Below, piece by piece: positions 5,310 to 11,453 of a DNA stretch of 11,453 nt (position 1 is the first letter of the stretch; each line of letters begins with the position of its first letter). Under the pieces are notes generated by a model. That model did not search any database, had not been told where the DNA came from, and saw only the letters and a program-made list of their open reading frames with translations. The position numbers and the translations under genes are program-made. Origin of the DNA: an uncultured Lachnospiraceae bacterium (lineage in GTDB: Bacteria > Bacillota > Clostridia > Lachnospirales > Lachnospiraceae); assembly GCA_910589635.1 (NCBI GenBank), contig CAJUTD010000092.1, positions 1 to 11,453 on the forward strand, in the 5' to 3' direction.

Positions 5310-7905
5310 CGTCCGTCTCCGCAATTAACTTCTCCGTCACATTTGCCAAAATTTCCGCTTTCCACTTCTCTTGCGTATCCTCCAGGAAAAACTGCACATA
5401 GGGACATTCCGTAAAACGCTTGTATAAAGGCGGAAGGGCCTGTACTTCTTTTCCATCCACTTTTTGTTGTCCCCCTGTTTCTGGTTTTCCCTTCTCTTTG
5501 CCTTCCGTTTTGCCAGGGCTGTAAAACTCCTCCTGTTTCTTTAACTGTTCGGCAATATTACGGTAAACCTCTCCTATGTATTTATAGACCTCCCCTTTCT
5601 CAATGCGGATGGGATTCCTCTCCTTGGCGTCTTTCCTTGCCCGCTTAAAAATATTATACATCAAGTCAAAGCTATATAAAGGAAGCGCCGCGCATAGCTC
5701 CGAATCTTTCGCCCACTTTTGGTATTGCTCAGCCATAAACTTATTCCTAGGCAAAGCTGGCATCTTATCCTGGTCATAATGTCCTTTCATACCCGCGATA
5801 AGCGCGTCTTCCAACTGCTCCAACTCACTTACCGCTTGTAGAGAATTGCCCACAAAATGAAAAATACTGAATTCCGCCCGTATCGCCGTAACTTTCTCGC
5901 CTGTTCCCGATTCTTTATATAACACTGGTATTACACTCTGTGAGGAAGGCTTTTCTTTTGTATCTTCGTTCGTCTCAACAATACCGACTTTCCATTTCCC
6001 GGAGACGGCGTCGCTAAGATTTATAATGTTCAAGCTCAGGTATAATATTTCTATCTCTATGATAATATGCTCTAACTTTTCCGCACCCTGCTGCTTAGAT
6101 ATCTCCTCCTTCGGCGGCAGTTCAATATGAAACCAGGTAGAAAAAGACTTTCTCTTCGCAGTATCAAATGCGACCGAATTGGGCACTTTGTCATAAGAAT
6201 TCTCTTTAATCTCTGACTCCCGATTTAACTTTATCTGGGGAATCATTTCCTTCTCCCATTCTCCTACTACAGTACCTGAAATAAGCCTTCGGAACTTTCC
6301 GGCTTCCACAATCTGCCTTTCTCCATCGACCGATAGCCGCATACTTTCGAGGATATAGATCCTGGTAAGTTTATAAGAGAAATAAGCCAGCAGGCAGCAG
6401 GATAAGGGTTTATACTCCTCACTCTCACACCTGCCCAATTTATAGAGCATATTGATAAGAATCCCATAACTATAACTCTGATTTTCCCTAAATTTCCTTC
6501 TATCCAAAATGTCCGCCGCATAATTGATTGCCATTTCCAACGCACGGTTTACATCTGATTTCATTACTTTTTCGGTAAAAAATCTCCGCTGTCCATCACT
6601 TTTAATTATGCTGAACGCCATCCTGTTAGCTAAATCTGCATGGAGAAACTGATAATTTTTCTCACAGATGTTATAAATCTCCCTTTTGTCTTGCTCAGAT
6701 AAACGTTTATCAGACAGAGGTAAAACATCCAGACAATTCAGCAGCATCGTAAAGTCAGACAAAACGCGCATAGACTTGGGTTCATAAAAATGGCGTTTCA
6801 ATCCCTGCGAATCAAAAATGACCCCGCTTTTCTGCAACAGGCTTCCCAGCAAAAACTTCTTCGTGCCTTGCTCCATCTCATTGATCTTATAATGTAAATA
6901 TTTGTCGCTAATATCCGGCAGATAAATGCGGTAATTCATCGGCAATACTTTATCCAGATAATCTACAGAGAGTTCCCGCACGAACTCCTCCCCATTTTTC
7001 AATGCGGAATCAAACTTTAACAGCACTTTAAAAAAATTCCTCATGCAAATCTGCAGCATCTCCTGATAGTCTATGGAGAGAAGCACGATAATATTGGGAA
7101 GCATCAGATAGCGGTGAATCTTTTCCAGCATGGAAAAACCGTTTTGAATATTCAAATCCACATCGTCCACTGTAATTACAAGAAAATGTTGTTTGCCCAT
7201 CTCCGGAAAAGAATTGTACTTATAGCGCATCTGCATCAGATAATCTTCCGTCAGTTTTGAAAATTCCTCTTTCAGCTTCTGGCTAATGGCAAGCGTGCGC
7301 AAACCGCTCATATACGATTCCCCTGTCCTTGCATGAGAATTTGACATTTCTTCTAAAGCGCAGGTCTTTTTATACAGGTCTTCCAGTTTTTTCTGAAGCT
7401 CCCTTGCCTGATAACCGAACTCACCTTCATCGCTCTGCACTAGTTGGTTACTTTTATATAACTGCTGAAATTTCTGATACATCTGGGCCAACACGATCTG
7501 GAAAATATCTTCTCCCTTCTCCAACAGGGAACCGTCAATACAATCCAGGCATGTAAAAAGCACATCTCTATGATCAAAATTGAAAAACATTTCATTCTCA
7601 TCACATTGGGATAAATTTTTGTCATAATCTTTCAGGCTTTCCATAAAAGAAAGCATCGCAGACGTTTTCCCCGTCCCCCTCTTGCCGACAAAAGTAAGCA
7701 CATTTGCAATTTCATTGTATCTGCTTTCCTTGCCACAAGGGTGCAGCTCCAGTATCTTGCGGTGTTGATTGATAATATTATTTATCATCTCATATGCAGA
7801 TTTATAGACATACTTAAAATAGGATTTCCCAAAATTGCGGAAATCCTCATATTTTACGCCAACTGTACCCAAATCAAGGTTCATCGTTACATCCCTATTA
7901 TTCAT
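5302..7905 (-). CDS. rdrA: RADAR ATPase subunit RdrA
   Basis: An 867-residue P-loop ATPase. Walker A is G-K-R-G-T-G-K-T (74-81), preceded by an N-terminal region with an aromatic-rich helix. Walker B is F-L-V-I-T-V-D-D-V-D (241-250), with Asp247 and Asp248, and a sensor-like strand V-L-L-S-I-D follows at about 274-279. L-D-K-V-L-P-M-N-Y-R-I-Y-L-P (317-330) resembles the arginine-containing segment of KAP/STAND-type ATPases. The C-terminal third is mixed, with a Gly/Lys/Glu-rich flexible linker at about 797-819. Size, motif layout and the adenosine deaminase gene directly downstream identify it as RdrA, which in known systems assembles into rings docking on RdrB and is thought to sense infection or feed substrate. 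Start 7905 has GGGGGAGG just upstream, 21 nt after the TPR gene's stop. A second Met at codon 8 is possible but has a poorer site. Confidence 0.85.
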   Translation of the reverse strand: MNNRDVTMNLDLGTVGVKYEDFRNFGKSYFKYVYKSAYEMINNIINQHRKILELHPCGKESRYNEIANVLTFVGKRGTGKTSAMLSFMESLKDYDKNLSQCDENEMFFNFDHRDVLFTCLDCIDGSLLEKGEDIFQIVLAQMYQKFQQLYKSNQLVQSDEGEFGYQARELQKKLEDLYKKTCALEEMSNSHARTGESYMSGLRTLAISQKLKEEFSKLTEDYLMQMRYKYNSFPEMGKQHFLVITVDDVDLNIQNGFSMLEKIHRYLMLPNIIVLLSIDYQEMLQICMRNFFKVLLKFDSALKNGEEFVRELSVDYLDKVLPMNYRIYLPDISDKYLHYKINEMEQGTKKFLLGSLLQKSGVIFDSQGLKRHFYEPKSMRVLSDFTMLLNCLDVLPLSDKRLSEQDKREIYNICEKNYQFLHADLANRMAFSIIKSDGQRRFFTEKVMKSDVNRALEMAINYAADILDRRKFRENQSYSYGILINMLYKLGRCESEEYKPLSCCLLAYFSYKLTRIYILESMRLSVDGERQIVEAGKFRRLISGTVVGEWEKEMIPQIKLNRESEIKENSYDKVPNSVAFDTAKRKSFSTWFHIELPPKEEISKQQGAEKLEHIIIEIEILYLSLNIINLSDAVSGKWKVGIVETNEDTKEKPSSQSVIPVLYKESGTGEKVTAIRAEFSIFHFVGNSLQAVSELEQLEDALIAGMKGHYDQDKMPALPRNKFMAEQYQKWAKDSELCAALPLYSFDLMYNIFKRARKDAKERNPIRIEKGEVYKYIGEVYRNIAEQLKKQEEFYSPGKTEGKEKGKPETGGQQKVDGKEVQALPPLYKRFTECPYVQFFLEDTQEKWKAEILANVTEKLIAETDDE

Positions 7906-7926
7906 TTGTCCTCCCCCTCATCTTAT

Positions 7927-9252
7927 CTAACTGTACGCCCTCAGAATTCCCTCGTAAGAATCCAGCATCGCATAGGCATCCGCTAAATCCATCTGGCAGT
8001 TGTAAATATTCAGCTTCTTCACTGCTGCTTTCTTAAACACCGCTCCGTCCTCTTCTCCAAACATCCAATTATAAAATAGCATGTTCTTGTCTGAACTGCC
8101 ACATGCCTTTGCCTGCTCAAAATAGCGGATGCTCTCCCTATATTTCTCCTCCCTGATATACATCTTGCCGATCTCAGAGTTCGTCTTATATTGATATGCG
8201 CATTCCACCGGCTGAAGCATCTCCAGGACTGTCTTTTTTGACAATATATTTAGAATCCCCTCCAATATCTTCATCGCCTTGTTATGCTCTCCCTGCCTTC
8301 TATGGCACATGGCAACCTTATAAGCCGCCCGGTAATTATATGGATTCACTTGATATGCATAGTTATAATATTTCTCCTCAAAGGCTTTGTCAATACGCAC
8401 AGTCTCAAAATATTTGCCGATATGGTACAGCAGACAGCTGGCATAAGAACGCCTGCCGCATAGAGCTACCGCATTCTCGAAATCATACACAAACTCCAAG
8501 ATTCTATCGTCATCCAACTGCTTGACAAAACCACGGATTGCATAAGCTGCATAGTTCTTGGGATCCATTTCTAAAATCTTAGAAAGCCTCCGATTAATCT
8601 CATCATAGGGTATAAACGGATGTTCCCTGAGAATATCCCTAAATATTCCTTCGTCATCTTTAATCTTCCCATTTTTGACAGCCTTCCATATAACGGTATA
8701 CAGCTCATTTATTCTTCTCTGGCAGTTACAAATGGCAGCGAGCAGATATTTTGAAGGATCAGCCTTCTCCAGTTCTACTAATTCCTGATATGCCTTATAG
8801 AATCGCTGTTTAGATTTGCCCATATATGCAAATATTCTGGGATCGTCTGCATCTCCAAAATATCCAACTGCGTAACTGCCACGCATCAAATCATTAGTAA
8901 AATAACATATGGCGATTTTCTTAATTTCTTGATAGGTACTCTTTTCAAAACAATACTCCATCTGCCTAAGGACTTCAGACAGCCAGTGCTCTTCCGTATA
9001 ACCCACCTCCGGTTCTGGAGAACATTCCTTCAGTTCCCCTCCCGTTCCGCATGAAATCCGCTGCCATTCAGATACAAAATCATCCTCATAACGGATGCGA
9101 ATCGTAAAATCCGTCTGATCCCCATACTCTTCTTCTACATTTTCGCATACCCAGATGCCAATTAAACGGAAGAATGCGGAAAGCAACCGATATTCTTTTA
9201 TTTCATTCGGAGGATGTACGATGGTTATACACCTTATGCTATCCTTTTGCAT
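7927..9252 (-). CDS. TPR protein, putative RADAR-associated sensor or regulator
   Basis: A 441-residue cytosolic protein, first gene of the RADAR operon. Residues 1-75 look like a small alpha/beta domain: strand R-C-I-T-I-V-H-P, then a helix through S-A-F-F-R-L-I-G-I-W-V, then strand F-T-I-R-I-R-Y. The order is loosely TIR-like but has no motif I can confirm. Residues 85-220 are mixed or helical. From about 225 to 395 there are degenerate tetratricopeptide repeats with A/Y/G packing positions, e.g. Y-R-A-A-Y-K-V-A-M-C-H-R-R-Q-G-E-H-N-K-A (307-326) and S-E-I-G-K-M-Y-I-R-E-E-K-Y-R-E-S (359-374). TPRs bind peptides or proteins, so a sensor or adaptor role is plausible. Start 9252 is preferred because GGAGG lies 8 nt upstream; an ATG at 9333 would add 27 codons translated through a strong hairpin. 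No such partner is known to me for RADAR. Confidence 0.85.
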   Translation of the reverse strand: MQKDSIRCITIVHPPNEIKEYRLLSAFFRLIGIWVCENVEEEYGDQTDFTIRIRYEDDFVSEWQRISCGTGGELKECSPEPEVGYTEEHWLSEVLRQMEYCFEKSTYQEIKKIAICYFTNDLMRGSYAVGYFGDADDPRIFAYMGKSKQRFYKAYQELVELEKADPSKYLLAAICNCQRRINELYTVIWKAVKNGKIKDDEGIFRDILREHPFIPYDEINRRLSKILEMDPKNYAAYAIRGFVKQLDDDRILEFVYDFENAVALCGRRSYASCLLYHIGKYFETVRIDKAFEEKYYNYAYQVNPYNYRAAYKVAMCHRRQGEHNKAMKILEGILNILSKKTVLEMLQPVECAYQYKTNSEIGKMYIREEKYRESIRYFEQAKACGSSDKNMLFYNWMFGEEDGAVFKKAAVKKLNIYNCQMDLADAYAMLDSYEGILRAYS

Positions 9253-9278
9253 CTCCCATTCCTCCTTGTACCAAATCA

Positions 9279-9326
9279 AGAGCAGACAAGAAAAAGAGGC
9301 CTGCGCCTTTTCCTCTTGTCTGCCCT
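9279..9326 (-). promoter_or_regulatory. 22-bp leader hairpin upstream of the TPR gene
   Basis: Arms 9279-9300 and 9305-9326 with a 4-nt loop. As minus-strand RNA the stem has 22 pairs with three G-U pairs and one A-C mismatch; it begins AGGGCAGACAAGAGG and ends CTTGTCTGCTCT. No T-run follows, so it is not a terminator. It ends about 10 nt before the GGAGG of the TPR gene, close enough to influence ribosome access or mRNA stability. Pairing is better in the minus-strand RNA than the plus-strand RNA, supporting a role in the operon transcript. Confidence 0.6.
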
Positions 9327-9392
9327 TTATCACCTGTACTGCCAGTTCCCCATATCATACCTATCAACTCTTTCTATAATTTATATTAGTAT

Positions 9393-9419
9393 ATTATAAA
9401 CGTCTTCATTCCGTTACAA
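9393..9419 (-). promoter_or_regulatory. Possible second promoter for the RADAR operon
   Basis: On the minus strand, TTGTAA (9414-9419) and TATAAT (9393-9398) are separated by 15 nt, which is short. A weaker -10 (TAATAT) gives 17 nt. The segment is AT-rich and partly self-complementary, so chance matches are likely. If real, it would shorten the leader to about 135 nt while still including the hairpin at 9279-9326. Confidence 0.3.
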
Positions 9420-9603
9420 TACACTCCTTCTAATTATAACCAGGAAGCGCTTAAAAATTCGCCCCCCATAATGGCATAATCATTTATCTCTATTGAGAAA
9501 TAATGTATATCACTATCTGGGAAAAGTTTCTATCCAGCCCTCACTATAGAAGAACACTTCATTGTAAATTCTATTCCGTAATAAACGGCAATATACACAA
9601 TTT

Positions 9604-9632
9604 ATAGTATCATAGCTTGTCCATCTTGACAA
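9604..9632 (-). promoter_or_regulatory. Likely main promoter of the RADAR operon (extended -10)
   Basis: On the minus strand, TTGTCA (9627-9632) is followed after 17 nt by TACTAT (9604-9609), with TG-A directly before the -10 giving an extended -10 element. It lies downstream of the strong hairpin after the LamG gene. Transcription from near 9597 would give a leader of about 345 nt before the TPR start codon. I see no convincing coding sequence in that leader, only AT-rich DNA, the hairpin at 9279-9326 and small weak stems such as the CCG/CGG stem near 9583-9595. Confidence 0.5.
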
Positions 9633-9710
9633 TATATTTCTTTCATTAAACAGAGATTTTTCTTAACAATTTCTTATTAATTGTCTTATTCTTAACTGCC
9701 TTTATCAAAT

Positions 9711-9764
9711 TTCCCAGCCTGCCGGGCGGTACCCAAATAGGTACCATGCCCGGTAAGCTGGGAA
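9711..9764 (-). terminator. Strong terminator-like hairpin after the LamG gene
   Basis: The outer 17-nt arms (beginning TTCCCAGC, ending GCTGGGAA) pair with two wobble positions. After a 2-nt bulge, an inner GGTACC/GGTACC stem closes a 6-nt loop. It starts about 50 nt after the LamG stop codon. The trailing minus-strand sequence (ATTTGATAAAG) is a poor U-tract, so termination may be factor-assisted, or the stem may mainly protect the mRNA 3' end. It separates the surface protein unit from the RADAR operon. Confidence 0.6.
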
Positions 9765-9816
9765 TAAATCATTTGTTCTTTAACTTGATGGGTTCTTATG
9801 TATTAAGCCGTGGATA

Positions 9817-11453
9817 TTACGGGGTAGCTTCTGCTTCCTGTTTCAGGAGAGCAACCTGTTCTGCCGTCAAGGCTGTGCCGTCAAAAACACTTACCTCGTC
9901 AATGACTCCGCAGAATGGAGCGTCCCACCAACATGCTCCTAAGAAGATGTTAGCAAACCCTTTTACTCCACTAGGTCCACTATAAATAGGAGTGGCTTCT
10001 CCATCCTTGTACAATGCCATGGTATCGCCATCGTTTACCCAAGTCAGCATTGTCCATGTCCCTTCGGTCAAAACATTATTTACAAACTTTACTTCTCCGC
10101 CACCATGATTGTCATCACTCAGACTATTACCATTGAACAATCTGACAGATGAATTATCACCTTTTCCGTTTTGAATTGCAGATGACAATAAGGCGAGTTG
10201 TCTCGAATTAACTGCCGACTGATCTCCTCCAAACAAAACTGCCGCAAAGGTTCTGCCAAGTTTCGTAGGATTCGCCCATAAATTGATAGTAAACTTAGAG
10301 GATGTCACTGTCTTATCAAGCATGACAATGTTAGCCTTGGCTGATGCATCATCTGCGTTCCCCAGCGAGATGCCCTTTCCCTTCTTTGCTTCTACATAAG
10401 TGGGAGTTGCATCTGCGGCTGCATCAGCCAGAGTTCCTGACACGACCAGTTTGCCTGACGTTGTCGTCCCATCGGTTTTTATAGTATTTTCTAACGTCTC
10501 ATCGAACGAATAATGCCCTGTTCTTGCCGCCTCCATAGCTGCCTGAGCTGTCAAAACCTGAATAGTTACTGTAGCATTTGCAGAAACACCACCTTCTTCA
10601 TATTTGATAGTCATTGAGGTATCCGCCTCTGCCAATACTTTGCTTTCATTTTCAATCGTGAAAGTGTTTACTGCCTTTTTCGATTTATCTGTATAAGTTG
10701 CAGTAACTTCCATCCCCGTCTTATCAAATGTCTCTCCAACAATATAACGTGTCTTCGTCGGATTCTTTGTCACTGCAATGCTCTCTAATGCAGCGTCTTT
10801 GACAATGACATTTACAGTCAGAGTCTTGCTCACGCCTTTTGCTAATGCATAACCTTCTGGAACTTCCAATTCCTTTGTTGCTGTATAACCAGTCTCACTA
10901 ACCGCCAATGTCCAGTCCGCGTCATTCTTGAATTCCGGCGCTGCGCCATTCTTCATGGTGACATTGATTGCCAGCGCTTTGAGTGCAGTCTGGATCTTCT
11001 CAGTATTTCCATTCAAATCACCCTTTAAGAAGGTGAAATCGTCCTGGTTTGCCTCTACGCTGATACTAGAAATTGTCGGTGAAACAAGTTTGTAGAGGTC
11101 TTCTACCTGCTTCTGGCTCAGGGAGGAATCATAAATCCGTACGTCGTCAATGTTACCAACAAGGTATTCGTTTGGATTCCACTGACCTGCGCCCACAATC
11201 ATTCTCTCAAGACCACTTCCAACTGAGAGATTTTTCTTCTCTTCTTCGGTAAGCGTCTGTGCAACACCGTCAATGTAGAATTCCATGCTCCCTGCTTTAT
11301 TTACAAACGTCAGCATCGACCATTTTCCTGTCGGCAAATCAAATTGCTTTAAAACCGTTGCCGCAGCCGAATTGCTTACCTGCAATTCCATTTTTCCTGC
11401 ATTGCCACCGGGATTTGTATAGAAGACAAGTCCTTTTCCATATTGGCTGGTTG
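9817..11453 (-). CDS. Secreted LamG - Big_3 - LamG protein, C-terminal part
   Basis: The reading frame is open to the right edge, so the N-terminus and any signal peptide are missing; the Met at 11391 is internal. The visible 544 residues hold: the end of a LamG/concanavalin-like domain (1 to about 108; W-S-M-L-T-F-V, then F-Y-I-D-G, then N-I-D-D-V-R-I-Y-D); a linker region with a degenerate Ig-like fold (about 110-205); a Big_3-type domain (about 206-283; Y-I-V-G-E-T-F-D-K-T-G-M-E-V-T-A-T-Y); and a second LamG domain (about 293-540; H-Y-S-F-D-E-T, W-T-M-L-T-W-V, Y-K-D-G, V-I-D-E-V-S-V-F-D). LamG modules bind sugars or proteins and often accompany glycoside hydrolases; any catalytic domain would lie beyond the window. 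The C-terminus ends in E-A-T-P with no LPXTG signal or surface-layer repeats, so the anchoring mode is unknown. Confidence 0.88.
   Translation of the reverse strand, partial: TSQYGKGLVFYTNPGGNAGKMELQVSNSAAATVLKQFDLPTGKWSMLTFVNKAGSMEFYIDGVAQTLTEEEKKNLSVGSGLERMIVGAGQWNPNEYLVGNIDDVRIYDSSLSQKQVEDLYKLVSPTISSISVEANQDDFTFLKGDLNGNTEKIQTALKALAINVTMKNGAAPEFKNDADWTLAVSETGYTATKELEVPEGYALAKGVSKTLTVNVIVKDAALESIAVTKNPTKTRYIVGETFDKTGMEVTATYTDKSKKAVNTFTIENESKVLAEADTSMTIKYEEGGVSANATVTIQVLTAQAAMEAARTGHYSFDETLENTIKTDGTTTSGKLVVSGTLADAAADATPTYVEAKKGKGISLGNADDASAKANIVMLDKTVTSSKFTINLWANPTKLGRTFAAVLFGGDQSAVNSRQLALLSSAIQNGKGDNSSVRLFNGNSLSDDNHGGGEVKFVNNVLTEGTWTMLTWVNDGDTMALYKDGEATPIYSGPSGVKGFANIFLGACWWDAPFCGVIDEVSVFDGTALTAEQVALLKQEAEATP

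Noticed and set aside
5310..5324. An upstream rdrB start giving M-R-R-R-T before M-N-K-L
   Set aside because: No ribosome binding site is placed for it, whereas GGAG is well placed for the ATG at 5309, and the short stop-start overlap is typical of coupled genes.
9253..9333. A longer TPR protein starting at 9333
   Set aside because: It would add 27 codons encoded by the hairpin and the ribosome binding site itself. The start at 9252 has GGAGG at good spacing.

Overview
The window looks like chromosome from an anaerobic, low-GC Gram-positive bacterium, most likely a gut Clostridia/Lachnospiraceae member. The evidence is strong AAGGAGG-type ribosome binding sites, sigma-A-like promoters, Big_2/Big_3/LamG surface proteins and a class B sortase remnant. 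The host assignment is inference. All convincing genes lie on the minus strand, so transcription runs from high to low coordinates.

Right flank (about 9711-11453): the 3' part of a large secreted LamG - Ig-like - LamG protein, ending at 9817 and followed by a very strong hairpin at 9711-9764.

Centre (about 2119-9632): a three-gene operon with its own promoter (9604-9632) and a leader of about 345 nt that carries a 22-bp hairpin just upstream of the first ribosome binding site. Gene 1 (7927-9252) is a 441-residue TPR protein with an unassigned N-terminal domain. Gene 2 (5302-7905) is a P-loop ATPase matching RdrA. Gene 3 (2253-5309) is a 1018-residue protein with all the catalytic motifs of an adenosine deaminase, matching RdrB. 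RdrA plus RdrB is the core of the RADAR anti-phage system. The 21-nt gap and 8-nt overlap imply co-expression. The TPR gene is not a RADAR partner I know of; it is the best candidate here for something undescribed, perhaps a sensor or regulator. Immediately after rdrB is the out-of-context C-terminal tail of a class B sortase (2119-2250) and then a bidirectional-type terminator (2065-2105). This suggests the defence operon displaced the rest of a sortase gene.

Left part: a separate AT-rich transcription unit with a near-consensus promoter (2013-2041) encodes a 332-residue protein with two membrane helices and a beta-rich cytosolic domain. A 16-codon ORF with an ideal ribosome binding site follows, then a long branched terminator with a U7 tract (778-861). 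Next come a 67-bp palindromic repeat (708-774), another promoter (637-665), and the N-terminal part of a secreted Big_2 protein that runs off the left edge.

Role of the region: a defence island set between cell-surface protein genes. RdrA/RdrB probably form a nucleotide- or RNA-deaminating complex that acts during phage infection. The TPR protein and possibly the two-helix membrane protein may be accessory parts, but their link to RADAR rests only on gene order.
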